Source: Pelomonas sp. Root1444 (lineage in GTDB: Bacteria > Pseudomonadota > Gammaproteobacteria > Burkholderiales > Burkholderiaceae_C). From it: 64,000 nucleotides of DNA. The translations under genes were made by a program, and so were the position numbers. This document shows, in pieces, positions 17,113 through 24,155 of the stretch. The stretch covers positions 705,811-769,810 of the forward strand of contig NZ_LMFP01000028.1 of NCBI RefSeq assembly GCF_001426885.1, in the 5' to 3' direction. Numbering within the stretch: position 1 is the stretch's first letter; every line of letters begins with the position of its first letter. The notes under the pieces are model-generated. The model did not search any database. It saw nothing but the letters and a program-made list of their open reading frames with translations, and was not told where the DNA came from.

Positions 17113-18079
17113 TGCTGCCATATCCATAGCCGTAGCCATATCCGTAACCGTAGCCGTACCCGTAGCCATAACCGCCGGCGGCATTCGGGCTGGCCTGGTT
17201 GAGCAGCATCATCTTGACCGGGCAGCTCTCGATGGTGGCCAGCGCCTGCTGCACGGCGCTCTGCGCCGTCTTCTCTGCATGGACGACGATGATGATCTGA
17301 CCCATGTGCGAGGCGAGCACGCGGGACTCCGTTGTCAGCAGCAACGGCGGCGAGTCGAAGATGATGATGCGGTCGGGGTAGCGCTTGGCCATGTTGTCCA
17401 GCAAATGGCTCATCGCATCGCTGGCGAGCAGTTCCGTGGCCCGCGGGTGCGGCGTGCCGCTGGGCAAGATGGTCAGCTTCTCGACATTGGTGCGCAGCAG
17501 CACCTCGGACATGTCGACACGCTCCTCCAGCACGTCGAGCAGGCCTGGGCCCTGGGGGAGGCCCAGCATGCGCAGCACCGACGGGCGCGCCACGTCGGCA
17601 TCCACCAGCATGACGGTGTTGTCCAACTCGGCCGCGATGCTGAGCGCCAGGTTGATGGACGTGAAACTCTTGCCCTCGCCGGCCAGCGCGCTGGTCACCA
17701 TCAGCAGGTTGGCGTGGTTGATGGTCGCAGCGCCCTTGCCCATCGCGTTCTTGATCAGCGGCCGCTTGATGACGCGGTACTGGTCGCCCGTCTGCGAGCG
17801 CGGCATGTGCGGCATCAGGAAACCCTGGGCGGCCAGCGCCACCACATCGAGCTCGACGCGCTTGGACGACGGATGGGGGCCATCATCAACCAGCGAGATG
17901 CCAACCGGGCGCGGGGCGTCGGCGGATGCAGGGGCGGCAGGCACCCCGGCAGCAGCGGTGGGTAGCGGCGTGGCAGCCGGCTGAGCGGCAGACACGATCT
18001 GCTCGTCTCCCGGCAGCACCACGCCGGCTTGGCGCAGTTGCTCTAGCCGCTGTGCGGCCTGTTCGATCAAGCTGGTCAT
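17093..18079 (-). CDS. XrtA-associated tyrosine autokinase (BY-kinase, TIGR03018-like)
   Basis: A 328-residue cytoplasmic bacterial tyrosine kinase. Walker A SALAGEGKSF is at 130-139, Walker A' VMLVDADV at 156-163, and Walker B IIFDSPPLLL near 240-249. The C-terminus carries nine tyrosines in a (Gly-Tyr)9 run, at alternate positions 304-320, followed by SNDSAQS. In BY-kinases such a Tyr cluster is the autophosphorylation site that controls interaction with the Wzz-like partner and polymer length. The partner is encoded directly upstream with a 1-bp spacer. Residues 30-60 are an Ala/Pro-rich linker. Confidence 0.93.
   Translation of the reverse strand: MTSLIEQAAQRLEQLRQAGVVLPGDEQIVSAAQPAATPLPTAAAGVPAAPASADAPRPVGISLVDDGPHPSSKRVELDVVALAAQGFLMPHMPRSQTGDQYRVIKRPLIKNAMGKGAATINHANLLMVTSALAGEGKSFTSINLALSIAAELDNTVMLVDADVARPSVLRMLGLPQGPGLLDVLEERVDMSEVLLRTNVEKLTILPSGTPHPRATELLASDAMSHLLDNMAKRYPDRIIIFDSPPLLLTTESRVLASHMGQIIIVVHAEKTAQSAVQQALATIESCPVKMMLLNQASPNAAGGYGYGYGYGYGYGYGYGYGSNDSAQS
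17120..17170 (-). repeat. Hexanucleotide repeat encoding a (Gly-Tyr)9 tail
   Basis: Nine near-identical 6-bp units (consensus GGNTAY on the coding strand) encode alternating Gly and Tyr. Both TAT and TAC and several glycine codons are used, so the tract is not a perfect microsatellite. It ends 8 bp before the start codon of the following outer-membrane protein gene, so changes in copy number would alter the kinase tail but not the neighbour's frame. Confidence 0.9.
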
Positions 18080-18080
18080 G

Positions 18081-19670
18081 TCAGATCACCTGCCGGCTCA
18101 GTTGCACGGCCAAGACCGTCAATGCGACGGCAAACATCACCAACAACCCACCCGCGCCCGCGGAGAAGCGGATCAGGTCGACGCGTTGCCGAACCCGGTC
18201 GGCATCGGTCACCAGGCGGGTTACGACGCCCAGAATGGGCAGTTCCACACGCGTGCGCAGGTCGTCGGCATCATGGAAGACCGGCCGCAGCTGGCTGGCC
18301 GCGAAGGTCGTGAAAAGGCCGATGCCCAGCGCCGCGGCCATCGACCCGGCCAGCAGCAGCAGGCGGTTGGGCGCGACCGGCTTGGGGTTGGCGCGCGGCG
18401 GGTCGATGACACGGAAGTCGGCCACGCCCGAAGCAACGTCCAGTTCGCCCGACATCGAAGCCTGCTCGCGCCGCTGCACCAGATCCTCGTAGTTCTTCTT
18501 CTGGATGGCGTAGTCGCGGTTGAGCTGAGCCGCTTCGGCTTCGATCTGCGGTGCCGTCTTCAGCGCGGCCATCGCCTGTGCATAGCGGCTGGAATACTCG
18601 TCCACCCGTGCACGCAGTGACGCGACCTGGACTTCGGTGGTGGCCAGGATCCGTACCAGCTCCTGCGACGCGGGGCTACCGCCACCGCCCTGGCCCATGC
18701 CCACCATCGGCATCGCTGCGGCCGCCTTGCGCAATTCCGCGATCTCACGCTTGCGCTGCTCTTCCAGATCCTTGATGAGCTTGCGCGTCGAGATGATGTC
18801 GGGGTGTTGATCGGTGAAACGCTGCAGCAGGGAGTCCAGATTGCGCCGGTACTCGGCCAGGCGCCCATCGAGTTCGGGCGTCGACACGGCCGCATTGGCT
18901 TCCTGCATCAGGCTCTGCTGCGTGCTCTGGCCGCCGCGCGTCTTCTCGGCATCCAGCTGGGCCTTGGCCGCATCACGGGCGTTGACTGCCTCGCGGTATT
19001 CCAGGCGGGCCCGTTCAAGCTGGGCGCTGATCTCGGAAATATGCGCCGCCGAATCCTTGCCGTCGCCGGCCATGTTCGACAGATTCTTCAGCCGGAATTC
19101 CTTCAGACGCGTCTCCGCTTCTTCCAGCTTGTTCTCGTAGTTCTTGATCTGCTCGTTGATGAAGGTCGTCGCCGTCGACGTGTCTTTGCGCGTAGCCCCC
19201 AAGCTGGACTCCACGAAGATGGACACCAGGGATTGCACGACACGCTTGGCGGTCTCGGGGTCGCTGTCCCGGTAGCCGAGGATGTAGAGGTTGTCGCGGC
19301 CGCTGCTCTGGATGGAGAGGTTGCTCGTCACCGTCTCGATGGTGGCTTCCTGCTGGGCCTTGGACTGGTTCTTCAGGTCCAGGTCGGCCATGCGGACCAG
19401 CTTCTCGACATTGGGCCGGCTGATCAAGGTGCGGCTCAACATCGTCACCTGCTGCTCGACGTTGGGCTGCACGGCGAGGCCGGACATCAACGGCTTCAGG
19501 ATGGACTGCGTGTCCACGTAGATGCGGGCGCTGGCCTCGTAGCGATCCGGCAGCACGAACACGACAACGGCGCCGACCAGCCCCGTCACCCACGCGACGA
19601 CCAGACCGACCCAGCGGTACTTCCACATCCGCCGAACAATGATCAGCAGCTGGGCAATGAGAACTTCCAT
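18081..19670 (-). CDS. Polysaccharide chain-length determinant, XrtA system (Wzz/GumC-like, TIGR03007)
   Basis: A 529-residue inner-membrane polysaccharide co-polymerase. An N-terminal span lies at about 18-38, a periplasmic Wzz domain carries YEASARIYVDTQS (44-56), and a long coiled coil of Glu/Ala/Arg-rich helices spans about 165-395. A proline-rich segment PPRANPKPVAPNR (about 430-442) precedes a second span at about 443-465; a third hydrophobic segment is at the C-terminus (about 507-526). It sets polymer length with the BY-kinase encoded just downstream. The ATG at 19670 begins a typical amphipathic cytoplasmic leader. Confidence 0.94.
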   Translation of the reverse strand: MEVLIAQLLIIVRRMWKYRWVGLVVAWVTGLVGAVVVFVLPDRYEASARIYVDTQSILKPLMSGLAVQPNVEQQVTMLSRTLISRPNVEKLVRMADLDLKNQSKAQQEATIETVTSNLSIQSSGRDNLYILGYRDSDPETAKRVVQSLVSIFVESSLGATRKDTSTATTFINEQIKNYENKLEEAETRLKEFRLKNLSNMAGDGKDSAAHISEISAQLERARLEYREAVNARDAAKAQLDAEKTRGGQSTQQSLMQEANAAVSTPELDGRLAEYRRNLDSLLQRFTDQHPDIISTRKLIKDLEEQRKREIAELRKAAAAMPMVGMGQGGGGSPASQELVRILATTEVQVASLRARVDEYSSRYAQAMAALKTAPQIEAEAAQLNRDYAIQKKNYEDLVQRREQASMSGELDVASGVADFRVIDPPRANPKPVAPNRLLLLAGSMAAALGIGLFTTFAASQLRPVFHDADDLRTRVELPILGVVTRLVTDADRVRQRVDLIRFSAGAGGLLVMFAVALTVLAVQLSRQVI

Positions 19671-19733
19671 CGGGAACAGTCTCGGTTGTATCGATCAGGG
19701 GAGAGAGGCGCCTCGCGGCCGCCGCCCTCAATT

Positions 19734-20405
19734 TCAGAACAGGCTCTGCGGAATGATCAGGATGTCGCCAGGCCGCATTTCGACATTGGCCGACACGTCG
19801 CCGCGCTTGATCAGGTCCTTCAGCCGCACCGAATACTGCTTGTTGCCCTCGGCCGTGCGCAGGATGGTCGCGCTGTTGCCAGCCGCGAAATCGGTCAGGC
19901 CGCCGACGGCGATCATCACGTCGAGCACCGTCATCTTCTGCTTGTAGGGCAGGAATTGCGGCTTGGCCGCCTCGCCGACGACGCGGATCTGCTCGCTGTA
20001 CGGGCCGACGAAGCTCGTCACGATGACAGTGACGACCGGGTCGCGCACATACTTGCCGAGCGCTTTCTCGATCTCCCGCGCCACCTGTACCGAGGTTTTG
20101 CCATGCACCAGCATCTCATCAACCAACGGGGCAGCGATCTTGCCGTCGGGACGCACCGGCACCGACATCGACAGCTCCGGATTGCGCCAAACCATGATGT
20201 TGAGGTTGTCACCGGCGCCGATGACGTAGCTGTAGTCGTCGGTCGCCACTTGTGCCGGCGCTGGTGTGTTGTTTGACTGCATCAAAGAGCAGGCCGACAA
20301 CCACAGCGCGGCGCTGGCGATCAGCAGACGCTTGCCATCGATCAGGTGGTTGGCAGACAGGGCACGGATCATCGAAGAGACAAAGCGCTTCAAGGGCAAC
20401 TCCAT
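19734..20405 (-). CDS. Exopolysaccharide export lipoprotein, Wza/GumB-like (TIGR03027)
   Basis: A 223-residue lipoprotein. After a basic, somewhat long N-terminus a lipobox LSAC places the lipidated cysteine at residue 39. The polysaccharide export domain begins at YVIGAGDNLNIMVWRNPELS (about 59-78), and SLBB-like repeats follow (VVGEAAKPQFLPYK, about 150-163). It forms the periplasmic/outer-membrane export channel of Wzx/Wzy-type systems. It is the first gene of the minus-strand export operon and is separated by 170 bp from the divergent FAD oxidase gene, so a promoter is expected at 20406-20517. ATG codons at residues 1 and 12 are both possible; either keeps the lipobox. Confidence 0.92.
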   Translation of the reverse strand: MELPLKRFVSSMIRALSANHLIDGKRLLIASAALWLSACSLMQSNNTPAPAQVATDDYSYVIGAGDNLNIMVWRNPELSMSVPVRPDGKIAAPLVDEMLVHGKTSVQVAREIEKALGKYVRDPVVTVIVTSFVGPYSEQIRVVGEAAKPQFLPYKQKMTVLDVMIAVGGLTDFAAGNSATILRTAEGNKQYSVRLKDLIKRGDVSANVEMRPGDILIIPQSLF

Positions 20406-20517
20406 TGGGTTCTAGGGCGGCGACGGCCGGCCTGCATCCAGCGCCGCCGCCGGCAGGCGCAAGTGAGCAGAACATGATGCCATAGGCATGCCGAGTCGCC
20501 GCCCCGGGACCCCGCGA

Positions 20518-20535
20518 GTGAATGACAATGTTCAC
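20518..20535. promoter_or_regulatory. Inverted repeat GTGAA-N8-TTCAC, candidate operator
   Basis: An 18-bp dyad (GTGAATGACAATGTTCAC) with perfect 5-bp arms in the divergent region between the export lipoprotein gene and the FAD oxidase gene, 39 bp upstream of the oxidase ATG. A second perfect dyad, ATGCC-ATA-GGCAT, lies at 20478-20490. The spacing does not match Crp/Fnr sites. No cognate regulator gene is adjacent, so this is only a candidate site. Confidence 0.35.
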
Positions 20536-20574
20536 CGAAAGATGGGCCGCGCACCCCGCTGATCGAAGGACGCC

Positions 20575-22200
20575 ATGCCAAGACCTCCACTGCCCGCCCT
20601 GGACGCCTGGCGTCAGCTCCTCGGCGCCGAGAACGTGCTGACGGATGGAGCCATCCCGCAACGCTATTGCCAGGACACCAGCGATAGCCCACAGCGGCCC
20701 GCCGCTGTGCTTCGGGTGGCTGCAGCGACTCAGTTGCCTGGACTGATGCGCATCGCCGCGGAGTTCCGCCTCGCAGTGCATCCCATCAGTACGGGAAACA
20801 ACTGGGGCTATGGCAGCGCGCTGCCTACCTCGGACTGCGTGACACTCATCGATCTCGGCGCGTTGCAGGCCATCGTGGATTTCGATCCCGAGCTCGGCGT
20901 GGTGACGGTGGAGCCCGGCGTGACCCAAGGCATGCTCGCCGACTTCCTGGACCGTGGCGGCCACGACTACATGGTCCCGGTGACTGGCGCCGGGCCGAAC
21001 TGCAGCGTGCTGGCCAATGCGCTGGAACGCGGCTATGGCATCACACCGCATGCCGACCATTTCTCGGCCGTCACCGACCTGGAAGCCGTGCTTGCCGATG
21101 GCAGCATCCATCGCAGCGCACTCGCCGAAGCTGGCAGCCCGGAACTTGCTCGGCTGTTCAAGTGGGGGATCGGCCCTTATTTCACCGGCCTGTTTTCACA
21201 GAGCGGCTTTGGCATCGTCACGAAGATGAGCATCGTCCTGGTGCGGCGACCGCAATGCGCCAAGGTCTGCCTGTTCAGTCTGGCGGACGACAAGCTGCTG
21301 GAAGCGGCCGTACAAAGGGTGAGGCGGTTGCTCGTTGAGTTGCCGGGAACGCTGGGTGGCGTCAATCTGATGAACAGGCACCGGGTGCTGGCCATGACGG
21401 CACCCTACCCCGATGCCAGCCAACTGGACGCGCACGGGCTGATGCCGCCGGACCTGGTCGAGCAACTGGGGCGCGCGTATCAGATCGCCCCATGGACGGG
21501 GTTTGCCACCCTCTATGGCCGACGCAGTGTCGTCGCCGCTGCGCAGAAAGAGATTCGCCGCGCGTTCAAGGGAGTCGGTAGCCGGCTGCTCTTCCTGTCG
21601 CCTCGACAGGCCGGGTGGCTCACCGCATTGGCCCGCCGCCTGCCCGGCGGCATGGGGGAGCGGCTGGGGCGCAGTGCAACGACGCTCAATTCCTCGCTGG
21701 AACTGGTTCAGGGCCGGCCCAATGAAACCGCCCTGCCGCTGGCGTATTGGCGTGCACGGCTGCCCCAGCCGGCGGCCGGTCGCAACCCGGCGGCAGATGG
21801 CTGCGGCTTGCTTTGGTATGCACCGTTGATTCCGATGCGTCCCGCGGACGTCAGACGTTTCGTCAACTTCGCGCGGCACGAGCTTCCGCGTTTGGGCATG
21901 GAGCCGCTGATCACGTTGACCAGCCAAGGCGACCGACTGTTTGACAGCACTGTGCCACTGCTCTTCGACAAGGGCGACAGCACTGCTTCAACCGCCGCCA
22001 GTACGGGTCTTGAACACCTCATTGAGGCCGGACGACGGCTGGGCTTTTATCCCTATCGTCTGCATGTCCAGAGCCAAGCCGCTCACCTGGCAAGGCAGAC
22101 CGAGAACGCCAGCGTGGCTTCACGCTTGCGCCAAGCCTTGGACCCGCTGGATCTGATCGCGCCTGGACGATATGCCGGCCGGCACCCGCAAGACCGCTGA
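20575..22200 (+). CDS. FAD-linked oxidase, vanillyl-alcohol oxidase/4-cresol dehydrogenase type
   Basis: A 541-residue flavoprotein of the PCMH-type FAD-binding superfamily. The FAD-binding domain has ISTGNNWGYGS (71-81), a VTVEPGVTQGML strand (about 115-126) and GPNCSVLANALERGYG (about 142-157). The ERGYGITPHADHF segment is the one seen in 4-cresol dehydrogenase and vanillyl-alcohol oxidase relatives. These enzymes oxidise phenolic benzylic alcohols or similar substrates; the substrate here is unknown. There is no signal peptide. AAGGA at 20564-20568 supports the ATG at 20575. It lies alone on the plus strand within the XrtA locus and ends before a bidirectional terminator. Confidence 0.85.
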   Translation: MPRPPLPALDAWRQLLGAENVLTDGAIPQRYCQDTSDSPQRPAAVLRVAAATQLPGLMRIAAEFRLAVHPISTGNNWGYGSALPTSDCVTLIDLGALQAIVDFDPELGVVTVEPGVTQGMLADFLDRGGHDYMVPVTGAGPNCSVLANALERGYGITPHADHFSAVTDLEAVLADGSIHRSALAEAGSPELARLFKWGIGPYFTGLFSQSGFGIVTKMSIVLVRRPQCAKVCLFSLADDKLLEAAVQRVRRLLVELPGTLGGVNLMNRHRVLAMTAPYPDASQLDAHGLMPPDLVEQLGRAYQIAPWTGFATLYGRRSVVAAAQKEIRRAFKGVGSRLLFLSPRQAGWLTALARRLPGGMGERLGRSATTLNSSLELVQGRPNETALPLAYWRARLPQPAAGRNPAADGCGLLWYAPLIPMRPADVRRFVNFARHELPRLGMEPLITLTSQGDRLFDSTVPLLFDKGDSTASTAASTGLEHLIEAGRRLGFYPYRLHVQSQAAHLARQTENASVASRLRQALDPLDLIAPGRYAGRHPQDR

Positions 22201-22284
22201 GTAGCGCGGCCAGCAGTTCGGCTGCCCGTGGCCGCTGCATAAGCACCGGTTTGCGCCTTTGACCGCCGGCAAAACCAGAAATGA

Positions 22285-22309
22285 AAAAGCGCCCTACAAG
22301 GGCGCTTTT
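22285..22309. terminator. Bidirectional Rho-independent terminator
   Basis: A 10-bp stem AAAAGCGCCC/GGGCGCTTTT with a TACAA loop, A-tract on one side and T-tract on the other. It lies between the converging ends of the FAD oxidase gene (22200) and the PEP-CTERM gene (22348) and can serve both. Confidence 0.9.
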
Positions 22310-22347
22310 GAACTCCCGCCGCGGCAAAGCGGCGGAAAGTGAGTTGC

Positions 22348-23196
22348 TTACTTCGACACCGTGCGACGACGACGGCTCAGGACACCGGCGACGCCGAGGC
22401 CCAGGCCAACCAGGGCCAGCGAAGCCGGCTCAGGCAGCGGCTGGAGCGTGCCGCGCAGGTTGGTCGTGCCTTGATAGCACCATGCACCTGCAGCAGCCGT
22501 ACCGGTCTTGCAACCAGCAGCCAGGCCGGCGGCTTCGTCGTTGGCGTTCAGAACGAAGTTGCTGAAGGAGGAGGTCAACTGCACGTCGGCGAAGCCGGTT
22601 GCGGCGTCGGCCACCGTGTTGGTGTTGAAGGCGGCAGCAACTGCAGCCACGCCCGGGCCTGCGACGGAGACGTCAAACAGACCGCCACCGAAACCGTTCA
22701 GAACTTGGCCGGAGAACGAACCGGTGCCGTTCAGCACAGCGTTCGGAGCCGCACCACCGCCGAGGTTGTTGTGGCCGGTCAACGTCAGCCAGGGGGTCAT
22801 CGCCTGGATGGTGGCAAGGTTCTGAACGGAATTCTGGGTCAGCAGATTCACGTTGGTGTTCGTGTAGAACACCGAGATGGTCGCCGTCGTGAACTCAACG
22901 TAGCCGCCGGTGAAGTTCTGCGAGTTGCCGAACGAGGCGACGTAGTACAGACCGCAGGAACCGCCGCCAGCGCAGTAGCTGTTGCTGCCGTTGACGGTCG
23001 ACACCGAACCGTACGACATAGCCGTCTGGCCGTTGCCGTTGATGAAGGTCTGGGCCATCGTGGCCGTCTCGAGGTGGCTCAGGTTAAGCGCCGAGCCGAA
23101 GTCGATGCCACCGACGACGAATGCGTTGGCAGACATTGCGCCAGCCACGCCGATTGCGGCGACAGCGGCCTTCAAAGTTTGCTTCATGGTCAACAT
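22348..23196 (-). CDS. PEP-CTERM sorting-domain protein
   Basis: A 282-residue secreted protein. The N-terminal signal peptide (MKQTLKAAVAAIGVAGAMSA, then NAF) has an AxA-type site near residue 26. The C-terminus has the sorting signal LPEPASLALVGLGLGVAGV (254-272), a transmembrane stretch and the basic tail RRRR. The body is rich in Gly, Asn, Thr and Ala, with two cysteine pairs (CAGGGSC and GCKTGTAAAGAWC), suggesting a beta-rich extracellular fold. It is the presumed substrate of XrtA at 9571-11142 and probably a matrix or floc protein. ATG at 23196 is favoured because AGGAG lies 9 bp upstream; ATG at 23187 is an alternative. A sigma-54 promoter is upstream. Confidence 0.93.
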   Translation of the reverse strand: MLTMKQTLKAAVAAIGVAGAMSANAFVVGGIDFGSALNLSHLETATMAQTFINGNGQTAMSYGSVSTVNGSNSYCAGGGSCGLYYVASFGNSQNFTGGYVEFTTATISVFYTNTNVNLLTQNSVQNLATIQAMTPWLTLTGHNNLGGGAAPNAVLNGTGSFSGQVLNGFGGGLFDVSVAGPGVAAVAAAFNTNTVADAATGFADVQLTSSFSNFVLNANDEAAGLAAGCKTGTAAAGAWCYQGTTNLRGTLQPLPEPASLALVGLGLGVAGVLSRRRRTVSK

Positions 23197-23245
23197 GATG
23201 GTGTGCTCCTGATGGTTGACATTGAATGGGGTCGACGAACAGTTC

Positions 23246-23260
23246 GCAAGCATCGTGCCA
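23246..23260 (-). promoter_or_regulatory. Sigma-54 (RpoN) -24/-12 promoter of the PEP-CTERM gene
   Basis: On the minus strand the sequence reads TGGCACGATGCTTGC, matching the -24 (TGGCAC) and -12 (TTGC) elements with canonical spacing. Transcription would begin near 23235, giving a leader of about 39 nt to the ATG at 23196. PrsR, encoded about 5 kb upstream, is a sigma-54 activator, which fits. Confidence 0.85.
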
Positions 23261-23334
23261 ACTCCGAAGAACAGCGCCAACCCGTTGAAAACAAAGAAAA
23301 AACCGTCAACAGCAAGGTTAGGTCGGCGGCCCGG

Positions 23335-23352
23335 TGTAAGAAATCTCGACAG
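23335..23352 (-). promoter_or_regulatory. Candidate PrsR upstream activator site (PEP-CTERM box-like)
   Basis: The plus-strand sequence TGTAAG-N5-TCGACAG lies about 100-117 bp upstream of the predicted start point, the usual distance for an enhancer-binding-protein site, and in the short gap after the protease gene. It resembles the conserved element known upstream of exosortase-system PEP-CTERM genes, but that likeness is from memory and unaligned. Confidence 0.5.
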
Positions 23353-23367
23353 CCTGCCAGGCCGATC

Positions 23368-24150
23368 TCAAGAGCCCGACGCCGGTAACACCGGTAGCTT
23401 GTCGAGCAGCGCCTTGATCTCGTGAGCCGGGATTGCATAGCTGATGCCGCTGGCTGCTCCCAGCGCAGCCTCCTTGGTGCCCTTCACGACCACCATGTTG
23501 ACGACGCCCACCACGACCCCGTCATCAATGCTGAACACCGGGCCGCCGCTGTTGCCAGGGTAGGCGTTGGCGTCCAGTTGCAGCACTTCAAAAGCCCCCT
23601 CCCGCAACTGCCGCACGCTGCGCTCATTGAGCCCTTGATAGTTGTTGGCCGCGACCGCTATGCCGGTTCGGGCAGCGATGATTCCCTTGTGCGTGACATG
23701 GGTGAAACCGAGCGCGCCGCCAAGCGGAAAACCCATCAACGCAATCGCGAGCCCCTCGCGCGGTTCATCGCGGGCCAAAGCCAACGGAGGCAGCGGCGGA
23801 CCGTCGATATGCAGCAACGCCAGATCGCGAAACGGATTGCTGACCAGCAGCCGAGCCTCCCGCATCTGCCATTGACTCTGCGGGCTCCACACCTGGACTG
23901 CGAGCCGTCGGTCCACCCGGCCCGTGATCTCTGGTGGCAGGACATGCGCGTTGGTCACGACGGTACGGCCATCGCCAACAACGAACCCTGTGCCCCTGAA
24001 GCCAAAGCGCGGGCTGTCCAGGAGGCCGTAACTTCCCACCAGCACGACCGACGGCTTCGCCTTGGCGATCAGGTCAGGCAGCGGGTCGGCGACGACAGGG
24101 CCCCATGCTGCAATCGCCACAACGAAGATGCCAACCCATCGGCGATTCAT
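23368..24150 (-). CDS. Secreted trypsin-like serine protease (S1C-type)
   Basis: A 260-residue protease with a signal peptide ending near VVAD (residues 19-22). The catalytic triad is visible: His69 in TNAHV, Asp109 in FRDLALL and Ser201 in GNSGGPV. There is no PDZ domain, so it is a single-domain DegP-like enzyme acting in the periplasm or at the cell surface. ATG at 24150 is used; GTG at 24159 would overlap the upstream acyltransferase stop (GTGA) and add three residues. Its location between the acyl-amino-acid synthase and the PEP-CTERM gene suggests a role in processing or quality control of exported proteins. Confidence 0.9.
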   Translation of the reverse strand: MNRRWVGIFVVAIAAWGPVVADPLPDLIAKAKPSVVLVGSYGLLDSPRFGFRGTGFVVGDGRTVVTNAHVLPPEITGRVDRRLAVQVWSPQSQWQMREARLLVSNPFRDLALLHIDGPPLPPLALARDEPREGLAIALMGFPLGGALGFTHVTHKGIIAARTGIAVAANNYQGLNERSVRQLREGAFEVLQLDANAYPGNSGGPVFSIDDGVVVGVVNMVVVKGTKEAALGAASGISYAIPAHEIKALLDKLPVLPASGS

Positions 24151-24155
24151 TGGGT

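Noticed and set aside
17120-17170. CRISPR-like or other non-coding repeat array
   Set aside because: The 6-bp units are in frame within a kinase gene and encode Gly-Tyr. No CRISPR array or cas gene was seen anywhere in the window.
20466-20486. Possible sigma-54 promoter of the export lipoprotein gene (TGGCAT...CTGC on the minus strand)
   Set aside because: The GG-to-GC spacing is one base too long, which normally destroys sigma-54 recognition.
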